A stretch of 62,931 nt of DNA from Planctomyces sp. SH-PL62 (GTDB lineage Bacteria > Planctomycetota > Planctomycetia > Planctomycetales > Planctomycetaceae), in assembly GCA_945905295.1 (NCBI GenBank), contig CAMDPX010000007.1, positions 1 to 62,931 on the forward strand. Reading direction: 5' to 3'. Positions within the stretch are counted from its first letter, which is position 1. Each line of letters begins with the position of its first letter. The notes beneath the pieces are model-generated. The model had not been told where the DNA came from. It made no database searches and saw only the letters and a program-made list of their open reading frames with translations. The position numbers and the translations under genes were made by a program. Positions 52,552 through 61,033 of the stretch are shown in pieces.

Positions 52552-55194
52552 CTATTTCGAACCGAATGAACTGGAGGTGACGATGAATTGAATCAGCGAA
52601 CGCAATGTGTAGCCATTCTTTTTCGTCTCGGCGACGGCGGCTTTCACGGTCGGTTGATCGGCGATGCCAAGTTCTCGGCCAAGGGCGTAGGTCAGGAGTT
52701 TGCTGGCGAGGCAATTGAGGAACAGGTCTTCCTTCTGACGCAGCACCGTTCGCAGTTCATCGACACCGTTGATGGCGGTGCCATCGGGAAGTTTCGACGC
52801 GGCGTCGATTTTCGGATCGTTGCGTTCGATGCGGCCTTTGTAGCCGAAGCCTTCTTGGTCGCGCCATTCGCCGGAGGCGTTGAAGTTTTCCAAGGCGAAG
52901 CCGAGCGGGTCGATCTTGTTGTGGCAGCGAGCACACTGCGGCAGCGTGCGATGAATCTCCAGCCGTTGCCGCACGGTCGCTTTGTCGATGCCGGGGACTT
53001 TCGGAGCGATATCTCCCGCATTCGCGACCGGCAGGCCGGGGTCGATGCCGAGCACGTTCTTCAAGACCCACGTTCCTCGTTTGACCGGCGAGGTGCGCGT
53101 GCCGTTCGAGGTGATCGTCAGCATTGACGCTTGCGTGACGATACCGCCGCGATGCACGCCTTCGGGGACGGGAACTCGGCGGAACTCGTCGCCCCGCACG
53201 TCGGGGATGCCGTAGAACCGCGCGAGCCGTTCGTTGATGACGACGAAGTCTGAGCCGACGAAATTCAGCACGCTCAGATCGTGCTTGAGGATTTCGGCGA
53301 AGAAGGCTCGCGACTCGTCGGTGATCGACGTTTCGAGATGCCGGTCGTACTGCGGGTACAAGTCAGAAGCGGGCGGGTTTGCGCCGACCTCTCGCAGTCC
53401 CAGCCATTGGCCGGCGAAGTTGCGGACGAAGGCTTCGGACTTTTCGTTGGCGAGCATTCGGTTGACTTGAACGGTCAGCGTCTTCGAGTCTCGCAGCTTG
53501 CCGGCATCGGCGAGCTTGTTGAGTTCTTCGTCGGGCGTTGAGGACCAGAGGAAGTAACTCAATCGCGCGGCGAGTTCATGATCGGTCAGAACGTGGGGCA
53601 CGTTTTCAACGTGCCCGGCCTTTTGGCTTTGTTTGGCTTTCTGGACGGGCACGTTGGAAACGTGCCCCACTTCGGCCAAATACAGGAAATGCGGCGAGGC
53701 CATCGCGGCGATGAGCGGCGTCTTCATCGCTTGCACGAACGACGGTGAGTCAGGACGCACGAGATCGAACAACTTCAGCTTGTCCGAAATCTCCGCATCG
53801 CTGACTGGTCGCCGATACGCCGAACGCAGGAAGCGGGCGATCAATGTCTTCGCGGTCTCGCGTTCTTTCTCCTTCGACGGCAACGTGTCGCCGAGCAATC
53901 GGCGATGACTCGGCGGCGGCCATGATTCGTAGACGGGGCCTTCGATCTCGAACCAATCGACGTACAACTCCGGCCGAGCGAATACGTCGTGACCTTGGAA
54001 CCAGAAGTTTTCGAGCACTCGTGGGATTGCGTAGGCGTACTCGATTGTCAGTCCGGCTTGTTCGGTCGTGAAGCGGGCTTTGACTTCGTATTCGCGCGGC
54101 TTGTCGAGCGGCGCGTCGACGTCGAACTCGGCGAGCACTTTCGGTTGGCCGCCGAGCGTCTGGATCAACTTCAGACGGGGTGAGCCGTAGTCGTACATGC
54201 GGTCGGTCTGAAAGTGTTTCAGGTCGCGTTCGAGTCCCTCACGGTGATACTTCTCTCCTTTGGGATTCTCTTTCATCTGGTTGTCGAAGCGGTTCTGCAA
54301 CGCCTTGCGAGCGGACTCGACGACTTCTTCTCGCTTCGGAACTTTGCCGGCCGCGCGGATGCGGATGATGTAGTCACCCTCGTGCTTGAGGGCGTAACCG
54401 CGAGCGTTCAGGTGCTTGTCCCAGTTGTCGTGGTGCAGCACTTTGAAGCCGTCTTTGACAGGGTTGTTGCCGCCGTTCACGATCACGTTCTGCTTGTCGT
54501 AGATCTTGCGGTTCGAGTCGTTGTCGCCGCTGTCGATTTCGAATCGCCATTTAATGGCCGGTGGTTGGTCTCCTTCGACGAGGACTCGATCCAAAATCTT
54601 CCGAGCGGCATCGAGGTAGAGTTCCGTGAGTAGCGGCGACATCGTCAGCGCTTTGCCGTTGTTGTCGAATCCGCCGGAGGCTGGGTCGAGCGGGAACGGA
54701 GCGACGTCGAAGTCGATGCCGATCAAGTCGCGGATCGTGTTGCGGTATTCGTCGCGATTGAGCCGACGCAAAACGATCTGACCATCGCGGCGGATCAGTT
54801 CGGCACGCACCATTTGGTCGATGATCCAATCGACGACCTTCGCGACCTCGTCCGGTTTTGGCTGCGGCTCTCCTTCGGGGGGCATCTCGTGGCTGTTGAG
54901 GACGTTGACGACTTCGCCCCATTTTTCTTTCGAGGCCGGATCGACAAACTCGTTCTTCAGATGCTTGTCGACGCGGAAGGTGCCCTGTTGCTTCGCCGGG
55001 CCGTGACACCGCACGCAATGGGTTTTCACGAATGGGGCGACGATCTTGTCAAAGCCCGCTTGATCGGTGGGATTCGGCGAGCGTTCTTGTGCGCGGCTGG
55101 GGATCGTCGCCAACACGATCGGTAGCGCGAGGAATAGATGTCGGATAGCAGATCGGTGTTCGTGGTTGATTCGATTTGGGTTCATCTGTTGCAT
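52552..55194 (-). CDS. DUF1592 family planctomycete cytochrome-like protein
   Basis: An 880-residue exported protein. Signal peptide [17 protein letters not shown], then a cytochrome-like [14 protein letters not shown] site near residue 58. The domain series DUF1587 ([21 protein letters not shown]), DUF1595, DUF1592 ([19 protein letters not shown]), DUF1588 ([27 protein letters not shown]) and DUF1585 (C-terminal [19 protein letters not shown]) follows the standard order. Residues about 509-534 come from a palindromic element ([25 protein letters not shown]). It probably pairs with the DUF1552 protein downstream; the function is unknown. Confidence 0.92.
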   Translation of the reverse strand: MQQMNPNRINHEHRSAIRHLFLALPIVLATIPSRAQERSPNPTDQAGFDKIVAPFVKTHCVRCHGPAKQQGTFRVDKHLKNEFVDPASKEKWGEVVNVLNSHEMPPEGEPQPKPDEVAKVVDWIIDQMVRAELIRRDGQIVLRRLNRDEYRNTIRDLIGIDFDVAPFPLDPASGGFDNNGKALTMSPLLTELYLDAARKILDRVLVEGDQPPAIKWRFEIDSGDNDSNRKIYDKQNVIVNGGNNPVKDGFKVLHHDNWDKHLNARGYALKHEGDYIIRIRAAGKVPKREEVVESARKALQNRFDNQMKENPKGEKYHREGLERDLKHFQTDRMYDYGSPRLKLIQTLGGQPKVLAEFDVDAPLDKPREYEVKARFTTEQAGLTIEYAYAIPRVLENFWFQGHDVFARPELYVDWFEIEGPVYESWPPPSHRRLLGDTLPSKEKERETAKTLIARFLRSAYRRPVSDAEISDKLKLFDLVRPDSPSFVQAMKTPLIAAMASPHFLYLAEVGHVSNVPVQKAKQSQKAGHVENVPHVLTDHELAARLSYFLWSSTPDEELNKLADAGKLRDSKTLTVQVNRMLANEKSEAFVRNFAGQWLGLREVGANPPASDLYPQYDRHLETSITDESRAFFAEILKHDLSVLNFVGSDFVVINERLARFYGIPDVRGDEFRRVPVPEGVHRGGIVTQASMLTITSNGTRTSPVKRGTWVLKNVLGIDPGLPVANAGDIAPKVPGIDKATVRQRLEIHRTLPQCARCHNKIDPLGFALENFNASGEWRDQEGFGYKGRIERNDPKIDAASKLPDGTAINGVDELRTVLRQKEDLFLNCLASKLLTYALGRELGIADQPTVKAAVAETKKNGYTLRSLIQFIVTSSSFGSK
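53593..53670. repeat. Palindromic element PAL-E, in frame inside DUF1592 gene
   Basis: 24-bp arms (53593-53616 and 53647-53670; GTGGGGCACGTTTTCAACGT at the left end) with one mismatch, and each arm is itself a GGGCACGTT/AACGTGCCC hairpin. Total 78 nt, exactly 26 codons. The left arm is identical to that of the copy inside 60173-60265. Confidence 0.92.
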
Positions 55195-55215
55195 GCCAGT
55201 AATTCAAGGAAGGAA

Positions 55216-55284
55216 CCCGACGAATCGAAGGAGACGACGAATGAGACAAATGGCAGCATTCGTCGTCTCCTTCGATTCGTCGGG
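55216..55284. repeat. Palindromic element PAL-B between CotH and DUF1592 genes
   Basis: Perfect 28-bp arms (55216-55243 and 55257-55284) with a 13-nt loop, lying between co-directional minus-strand genes, 22 bp before the DUF1592 start. Confidence 0.9.
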
Positions 55285-55310
55285 ATCTTTCTGTTTTGGT
55301 TGTCGATGTC

Positions 55311-56969
55311 TCATTCGCGTTTCATCAACCGAGCGGCAGGTTCCAACCACATTCGTCCGGCGGTGGCTCGGAGTTCGGCGACGAGCGTGATGTCGCGCAC
55401 GTCTTCGAGCACTTCGAAGTCGTAAGTGACCGCTTGCCAATCGGAGTCCCCCGCGAGCTTGTTGTCACGCTTTTCTCCGGAGAGGCGAAGTCCAGCTCCG
55501 GTCCCTTGTTCGTCCTCGCGAGCGACGACGGACTCGGTGCGCAGTCGAGCTTCCAGTCGGTAGCGGCCTTTCGCGAGGAGGACTTTGCAACGCCATGAGG
55601 CCACACATTGGCCGGACTCGCCGACTTGGATCGAGTATCGCTTCTGGCCGTCGATCTCGAGTTCTTCGACTTTCGTATCGTCGGTCTCTTGAGCGGGGAA
55701 CCAATCGGCGACTTCGGCGATGCCTTCGGCGTTGAATTCCAATGGTGACGGGTCTCCCTGTTGCAGTTGCTCACGCAGGTTCGGTTCGCGGGCGGCGATC
55801 CGTTCTTTGAGTTCACGGACTCGGTCGGCGTGAGTGTTCGCGAACTCGTCACCGAATTCCTTGACGACCGGTTGCATGCGAGCGACCACCGTGTCGAGTT
55901 TCTCATGCAATCGCTTTGTCTCGAAAAGCGGGAGCAATTCGGTGACTCGGTCGCGGTAGCGTTTTCGCCATTCGGGATTGTGCATCACGGCGTTGGCGAC
56001 GATCGGTTCCGGATAATCCAAGATCGGGAAGCCGGGGTCGCCGAACATCTGGTCCATGCCGTGCGGCAGGAATCGGGCTTTGCCGTTCGCGGGATCAAAG
56101 TAGATGCGGTAGTTGTTTTTGTTCTGCGTGTAGCCGTCCCAGTGAGCGGTCATCAGCTCGATGGCCATGAAGCAGAGGAAAGCATCGACGTCCAAATGCT
56201 CTTCGATGGCGGCCCAGCGTTGTTCGGGATCGGGGATCAAGCAGGCGTCTTTGAGACTGTGCAGATCGCTGTGATCGTCGGGGCCTTTGCCGCAGTCTTT
56301 TTCGAGATCGACATCGATGTCCTGAACGAAGCCGCCGTCGTAGAGGTTGCCGGTTCCGTCGGCGAAGTGCCGTTTCAGGAACGTGGCGTCGAAGCCCTCC
56401 TTGAGCACATACAGTCCCAGGTCGCGGTCGTTCAACCAGACGCGAGCATGAGTGGCTCGCGGGGTGGGCACCTTCGCGTCGCGTGACAACTCCGAGCAAA
56501 GCCACTCGCAGAGATACGACTCATCCTGCACCGAGTTGTTGAGATGAAACTTATCGACGTCGTGAAAGGTCTGTCCTTTGACGTGCTTATTCATGTTGAG
56601 CGTGAAGGCGGGGCGATCGTCGAGTTCGCGAAAGCTGCCGGCGGCTCCTTTGAGCTTGATGGCGACATCGGCGTAGGTGGTTTCGCCGTTCTCGATCAGT
56701 TTGCACTTCACGTAATGCCGCGCGTCCTCGCGGAGCTTTTTGGCCTGCGATTCTTTGATCTCGATTTTGATCTGCGGGATGACACCGTTGTCGAAGAAGT
56801 CGTCGCTGGCATTGCGCAGTGGCGTGGCCGGGACGTCTGGTTCGACGATGGGATCAAGTTCGAGAGGAACTTCGATCTTCCCCGTCGCGGACTTGCGGCA
56901 GGCGGGGAGAAACATCAAGCAGAAACAGCACGCGAACAGAACCGATCGCGGGAACAATGGCAGATTCAT
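55311..56969 (-). CDS. CotH-family lipoprotein
   Basis: 552 residues from the ATG at 56969, with GGAGGT about 5 nt upstream; the longer open frame before it is not supported. The lipobox FLPACRKS follows a signal peptide (SVLFACCFCLMFLPAC), so the protein is a lipoprotein. The CotH kinase-like domain has DVAIKLKGAAGSFRELDDRPAFTLNMNKHVKGQTF, HLNNSVQDESYLCEWLCSEL, ARVWLNDRDLGLYVLKEGFD, AIELMTAHWDGYTQNKNNYRIYFDPANGKARFLPHGMDQMF. CotH domains phosphorylate coat proteins in spores; in planctomycetes the substrate is unknown. The C-terminal 150 residues form a beta-rich domain (RYSIQVGESGQCVASW). Confidence 0.87.
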   Translation of the reverse strand: MNLPLFPRSVLFACCFCLMFLPACRKSATGKIEVPLELDPIVEPDVPATPLRNASDDFFDNGVIPQIKIEIKESQAKKLREDARHYVKCKLIENGETTYADVAIKLKGAAGSFRELDDRPAFTLNMNKHVKGQTFHDVDKFHLNNSVQDESYLCEWLCSELSRDAKVPTPRATHARVWLNDRDLGLYVLKEGFDATFLKRHFADGTGNLYDGGFVQDIDVDLEKDCGKGPDDHSDLHSLKDACLIPDPEQRWAAIEEHLDVDAFLCFMAIELMTAHWDGYTQNKNNYRIYFDPANGKARFLPHGMDQMFGDPGFPILDYPEPIVANAVMHNPEWRKRYRDRVTELLPLFETKRLHEKLDTVVARMQPVVKEFGDEFANTHADRVRELKERIAAREPNLREQLQQGDPSPLEFNAEGIAEVADWFPAQETDDTKVEELEIDGQKRYSIQVGESGQCVASWRCKVLLAKGRYRLEARLRTESVVAREDEQGTGAGLRLSGEKRDNKLAGDSDWQAVTYDFEVLEDVRDITLVAELRATAGRMWLEPAARLMKRE

Positions 56970-57069
56970 TCGACACCTCCGTGGGGGGCATCGTAGCGGA
57001 GTCGTCGGTTGTGGGTCAGTTCGTGATGCCCAGAACTGAAACTGCCGCGCGGGTGAAAATGACGCAAAC

Positions 57070-57182
57070 CCCACCGAGATTGTCTCGGTGGTTTTTGGGC
57101 TTTTGCACTACGCGGCATGTTGCCCCAAGGGCCTTCACTCGTAGTGCAAAGGCCCATTTCCACCGAGGCAAGCTCGGTGGGG
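57070..57182. repeat. Palindromic element PAL-F upstream of the CotH gene
   Basis: Arms of about 42 bp (57070-57111 and 57140-57181), with several mismatches. Each outer end is a CACCGAG/CTCGGTG hairpin and the inner parts share a TTTGCACTAC-type segment. A half copy lies at 23588-23655. It spans the gap between the CBS gene stop and the CotH start. Confidence 0.8.
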
Positions 57183-57209
57183 ATTGTGCCAACTTCACCG
57201 GTGAGCGGT

Positions 57210-57755
57210 TTATCTAACCGGCGACCGCGATCGTTCGACGCATATGCCGCCGAGGACTGAGCCTGACAAGAACTGCGGAGCACGGGGTGTGGCTTCACGA
57301 GATTGGAGAGTCGCGTTCTGACCGGAAACCGGGGCGGCTGGCAATGTGCGAACCGCTGGCAGATCGGCGGCCGTCGAATTCTTTTGTGCGAGGTACTTGA
57401 GCACGGCGGATCGCGAGAGGCGGCCCAGCAGTTGGCCGTCGCGGCAGACGTAGGCTCGCGAGCAACTTCCTTCGCGGAACAGCGGCACGGCTTGGTCCAT
57501 GAGGGCGTCCGCTGGCAGCAGCGTGACGGCGCGGCTGATCATTGAACTGACGGAGCGACCGAGTATCTCGGCATTGAGTCTGGCCTTCAGCAGATCGAAG
57601 TCGGTGACGATTCCGGCCAGTCGTCCCGCGTCATCGACGACGCAAAGCTCGGTGAGATCGGACTCGACCAGCAGGTTCAGCGCGTCCTCCAGCGACATGC
57701 GAGCCGTCACCGTCACGAAGTCCACCGACATCAAATCCGCAACGGTTTTCCGCAT
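57210..57755 (-). CDS. Tandem CBS domain protein
   Basis: 181 residues. Two CBS motifs: residues about 5-60 (VADLMSVDFVTVTARMSLEDALNLLVESDLTELCVVDDAGRLAGIVTDFDLL) and 70-120 (SSMISRAVTLLPADALMDQAVPLFREGSCSRAYVCRDGQLLGRLSRSAVLKYL). Such modules bind adenosyl nucleotides as energy sensors. The C-terminal 60 residues are low-complexity and end near the PAL-F element. No enzymatic partner is fused or adjacent. Confidence 0.88.
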   Translation of the reverse strand: MRKTVADLMSVDFVTVTARMSLEDALNLLVESDLTELCVVDDAGRLAGIVTDFDLLKARLNAEILGRSVSSMISRAVTLLPADALMDQAVPLFREGSCSRAYVCRDGQLLGRLSRSAVLKYLAQKNSTAADLPAVRTLPAAPVSGQNATLQSREATPRAPQFLSGSVLGGICVERSRSPVR

Positions 57756-58150
57756 GGCCGAGCCTCCCGCAGGGACGGAATCGGCATGTGGTTTGGGAGC
57801 GGCTCAATCGGAACGGAACTTTGACGGTGAGCGCGATTGTGCCGGTCGTTCCTGTCACGAACGGATTCCAGATGCGGCCACCGTCGGGCCTGTCCCGGCG
57901 GGGCCATGACTGAGCTGCTACAGAAATGACCTGGATCTCTGGCTCCCCGTGGGGCTTGTCCCCACGGGAGCAACGACTGTGAGCCCAACAGTCATTCGCT
58001 CCGTGGGGACAAGCCCCACGGGGGCGAAAATGTCGCGAGCGGCTCATGTAGCTGGCTAGTCAGCGCTCCGCCGGGGCAGGCCCGACGGTGGCGAACTCAC
58101 ACCTGGAATTCGTTCGTAGAAATTTTGAACGCACGACCCCTCCCCAACGA
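57756..58150. other. Intergenic region with a large nested palindrome
   Basis: Almost 400 bp without a gene. The outer arms 57877-57903 and 58066-58092 (GCCACCGTCGGGCCTGTCCC at the left end) enclose inner arms 57945-57980 and 57989-58024, and each inner half is a CCGTGGGG/CCCCACGG hairpin. No TSD was found around the inner unit. Confidence 0.85.
57877..58092. repeat. Nested palindromic element PAL-O
   Basis: See the intergenic entry: an outer 27-bp inverted pair surrounds an inner element of about 80 nt (57945-58024). The inner unit is a two-hairpin element of the same build as the others. It lies between the CBS gene start and the prepilin operon stop. Confidence 0.85.
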
Positions 58151-60340
58151 TTACGGCACGTCGCGCCAGAAGAGGACTCTCCAGCGATAGCCGGACGGAT
58201 CGTTGATCGACGTGATGAGGTTTGACGGCGGAACGTAGCCCTTAAACAGCGGCAGGCTGTCGCGGAACTTGACGCCGGTTTGAGGTCGGATGTGGGTGAC
58301 CGGTTCCAGCGGCAGGCCGACGCTCTCCCACGGACTGCCCCAGCCGTTGTAGTTCAACGGGTCCGCGACCCAGGTCACGAACGGCGTGATCGGCTGATTG
58401 TTGTTGGCTTGAATCTGCGTGATCAGTTGCCACAGCGAGTATTGATTGGTCCACAAGCCCGAACTGAGCTTCCACGAACTGGAGACCGAAATCAGCGAGC
58501 GTGTGGCCATCAGCGGTCCACGCACGTCGAAGCTGCGAAGTCGTCTTCGGCGGATGCGGTAGCTGACGGGGTTGGGACGACTCGCTTCCCCCAAGACGAT
58601 CAGGCGGCGGTTGACCGTATCGACGTCGATGATCGAGAACCAGTTGCCGCTGTTCCCTTCCGCCAGCCAGATGGCGTGCGTGCCGGTCTCGCTGACGCTG
58701 GACAGGTCCGTGGTGGCGGGGAGTTGCACCTGGCTATACGGCTGCCGGATCGGAACGCTCGTGGCTTGCGTCCCCGCCAGAGTCAACTCGGTGCCGGAAA
58801 CCAGTTCGTAGCTGCCATCCGTTTTGCTAATCGTGCTGGTCAGCAGCACGGCTCCGTCCACCGACGCCCTGTTGTCGTTATTCAACTGGATGCTCTGAGC
58901 CACCACTGCCGGCAGGCGTGGAAACAGACTGCCGTTGGCGACGATGGAACCTCCCGACGAGTCGCGCCAATTCACGCTGGCGATGTTCAAGTTGGTGCCG
59001 CTGAACGTGAGCTTGCCGGAACAGACCAGCGTCCCTTGGATGAAGACGTTGTCGTCAAGCTGCAACGCGCTGTCGCGATAGAACACTCCCAGCGGATTGC
59101 GCAGCGATGGACGCAGCACAACCTTGCTGAGCGAGCTACTGTTGATCACTTCGGCCGAATAGGTGAAGCCCCCTTGGTAAAGCTGGTACGTTTTCCAACC
59201 GTCAAAGTTGATCGTGGGAGTTGTCGGCGTGCTGGTGGCCGTAACCCGCGGGACGTTGAGATTGGTCAGGTCTGCCAGTTCGGCCGCCGTGAAGCTGGCG
59301 GCCATCGTGATCGAACCGCCGAATGGATGCGGATGCAGAAACGAGACGGTGCCGCCGCTTCCGGTGGAGTACAGCGTGCCGGTCGATTGCAGAAACACAT
59401 CGCGAATGGAACTGTTCCACTTGGGGCCTTTGTAAACTGAGACCCCTTGCTTCAGCCAAATGGGCCCGTCGAAGCGCTGGCCGGGTTCCAGCGTCAGCGA
59501 GGGGCTGCTGCTGCTTCCGTCGGAGGCGAAAAACGCATAGTTCTGAATCGTGTCGTAGCCGGCATTGCTGGCGAGGACATCGGTGGCTTGCGTGATGTCC
59601 GGAGCGAGGATCTGCCGGCCGGGGACGCGCGGTTGCAGTTCGATCCCGACTTCCACGATCTCGGTGACGAAGTCGAGCGGATCGGTGAGCGAGGCCCATT
59701 TGCCGGTCGAGCGGATCAGCAATTGAAACGCCTGCCGCGTGGCGATCGCCGCCGTGTCCGCGCTGCTGGACGACAGACCGTTCGACGTCGAATTGAAGAA
59801 TGCCGAACTGCCGCTCAGCGACGTTTGACCTTTGCCGGTTGGATAGGCCGACGGCGACGTCTGGCCGTCGATGGTACGGAACTCGATCGTGTAACTGGTG
59901 GTTCCCAGCTTGTCGCTGCTGAGCGTTCCGGAAAGCGCTGTCGTCACGCCGCTCCACGCGGAGGACTGCAACTGGTTGAGAGTGATCGACGCTCCGGACT
60001 CCGCCGCCTGCCGAGCCATCTCCTGGCGATTGACGTTCTGCCGTACCTGCACGCCACGCGCTTGCGAACTGAGTGCGGCATACGTCAGCGCCATGCTCAT
60101 GCTGATGGCGATCATCACGACCACCAGCGACACACCTCGCCGTGAACACACTCCGTAGCCTGACTCTCCGAGGCTGTGAGTAAATGGCGTGGGGCACGTT
60201 TTCAACGTGCCCAATCGGCTTATTTTCGAGCACGTTGAAAACGTGCTCCACGAAAACTTCACAGCCTCTCCGAGTCGGGTGTCCGGCACTTTTGTCCCGA
60301 CTCGGAGAGTCAGGCTACGAAATCGCAAGTTGCGTCTCAT
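58151..60340 (-). CDS. Prepilin-like protein (PilX/GspK-like), last gene of the pseudopilin operon
   Basis: 729 residues from the ATG at 60340, with GAGAGG 5 nt upstream. The prepilin motif RRGVSLVVVMIAISMSMALTYAAL appears at about residue 67, much later than usual, because residues about 8-62 come from palindromic elements. The rest is beta-rich with no recognised catalytic motif (a large globular region typical of GspK/PilX-type minor pseudopilins). It follows the GspH-like gene with a short gap. If processed by prepilin peptidase, the palindrome-encoded stretch would be removed with the leader. Confidence 0.8.
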   Translation of the reverse strand: MRRNLRFRSLTLRVGTKVPDTRLGEAVKFSWSTFSTCSKISRLGTLKTCPTPFTHSLGESGYGVCSRRGVSLVVVMIAISMSMALTYAALSSQARGVQVRQNVNRQEMARQAAESGASITLNQLQSSAWSGVTTALSGTLSSDKLGTTSYTIEFRTIDGQTSPSAYPTGKGQTSLSGSSAFFNSTSNGLSSSSADTAAIATRQAFQLLIRSTGKWASLTDPLDFVTEIVEVGIELQPRVPGRQILAPDITQATDVLASNAGYDTIQNYAFFASDGSSSSPSLTLEPGQRFDGPIWLKQGVSVYKGPKWNSSIRDVFLQSTGTLYSTGSGGTVSFLHPHPFGGSITMAASFTAAELADLTNLNVPRVTATSTPTTPTINFDGWKTYQLYQGGFTYSAEVINSSSLSKVVLRPSLRNPLGVFYRDSALQLDDNVFIQGTLVCSGKLTFSGTNLNIASVNWRDSSGGSIVANGSLFPRLPAVVAQSIQLNNDNRASVDGAVLLTSTISKTDGSYELVSGTELTLAGTQATSVPIRQPYSQVQLPATTDLSSVSETGTHAIWLAEGNSGNWFSIIDVDTVNRRLIVLGEASRPNPVSYRIRRRRLRSFDVRGPLMATRSLISVSSSWKLSSGLWTNQYSLWQLITQIQANNNQPITPFVTWVADPLNYNGWGSPWESVGLPLEPVTHIRPQTGVKFRDSLPLFKGYVPPSNLITSINDPSGYRWRVLFWRDVP
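60155..60318. repeat. PAL-C with a nested PAL-E insertion, inside the prepilin leader
   Basis: A PAL-C element, interrupted. Left arm GTAGCCTGACTCTCCGAG at 60155-60172, then an insertion at 60173-60265, then CTCTCCGAG again at 60266-60274 and the rest of PAL-C to 60318. Removing the insertion and one CTCTCCGAG gives an uninterrupted PAL-C of 62 nt. Confidence 0.85.
60173..60265. mobile_element. MITE-like insertion flanked by a 9-bp direct repeat
   Basis: A 93-nt unit with 7-bp terminal inverted repeats (GCTGTGA...TCACAGC), inside which is a PAL-E core (60189-60251). CTCTCCGAG is present at 60164-60172 and again at 60266-60274, the expected footprint of transposition with 9-bp target duplication. 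The insert plus duplication is 102 nt, a multiple of 3. Confidence 0.75.
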
Positions 60341-60349
60341 GCGGTCCTC

Positions 60350-61033
60350 TCAGAAGTTGGGCATCGTGAGATTGGCGGGATAGGACAGCACATCGCCGAC
60401 GCTGACGGCCCCTGTGATCCACGACACCGTAATCAGGATGCTGCGGCGATTCGTTCCGGAGTTCTCGGCCAGCCAGATGACGGTGTCTTGCGTGCGCGTG
60501 GGACCGGTGCCTCCCGACGGTGTGAATGTCAGATCGACGACCGCCCCCTTCGACGTCTTCAACGCCGCACCGCCGAGGACGACATGCGATTGTTTCATCC
60601 GCCCCGCGCCGAACGTGTCGAGATCAATCGTGCTGCCACTGCCGCTGTGTGCCAGAACGTTGACCATTTCCGGAGCACTGCTGCCGATCGGCTTGGTTTG
60701 ATACGAATTGTTCGCCAAGTCGAACGTGACCGCGAAGTTGCCGTTGTATTGCACCGCCGATTGCCGCGCGCCGCGAATGTCCGCAGCCAGACAGCGCGCC
60801 ATCGCCTCTAACGTGACCGCTCCGCTCGTTGAACTCAGCGTTGGAACAATCACGGAGGCCAAGATGCCGACGATCGTCACCACGATCAGCATTTCAACCA
60901 GCGTGAAACCGGCGCTTCGACACTTCGGCGAGCGGGGCGGCGTCAGCCCCCCGGTGGTCACGATCGACACTGAAAACCGGGGGGCTGACGCCGCCCCGCT
61001 CGCCAGTTTCTTCGTGGAACAATTACGGCTCAT
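60350..61033 (-). CDS. GspH/FimT-type minor pseudopilin
   Basis: 227 residues from the ATG at 61033, with GAGG 8 nt upstream; the start overlaps the preceding gene's stop. MSRNCSTKK is followed by a palindrome-encoded stretch (residues about 10-36) and then RSAGFTLVEMLIVVTIVGILASVIVPTL, the class III signal peptide motif. DIRGARQSAVQYNGNFAV is the GspH-type core. The leader before G|F is about 42 residues, longer than the usual 6-30. A GTG within the element is possible but has no ribosome site. Confidence 0.87.
   Translation of the reverse strand: MSRNCSTKKLASGAASAPRFSVSIVTTGGLTPPRSPKCRSAGFTLVEMLIVVTIVGILASVIVPTLSSTSGAVTLEAMARCLAADIRGARQSAVQYNGNFAVTFDLANNSYQTKPIGSSAPEMVNVLAHSGSGSTIDLDTFGAGRMKQSHVVLGGAALKTSKGAVVDLTFTPSGGTGPTRTQDTVIWLAENSGTNRRSILITVSWITGAVSVGDVLSYPANLTMPNF
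60927..61004. repeat. Palindromic element PAL-A inside a prepilin leader
   Basis: A perfect 29-bp inverted repeat (60927-60955 and 60976-61004), 78 nt, exactly 26 codons. On the minus strand it is read as ASGAASAPRF...TGGLTPPRSP, a different frame from that used in rnr. Confidence 0.92.

Noticed and set aside
30111-61004. CRISPR repeats
   Set aside because: The dispersed palindromes are tens of kilobases apart, of different families and without regular spacers. No cas gene is present.
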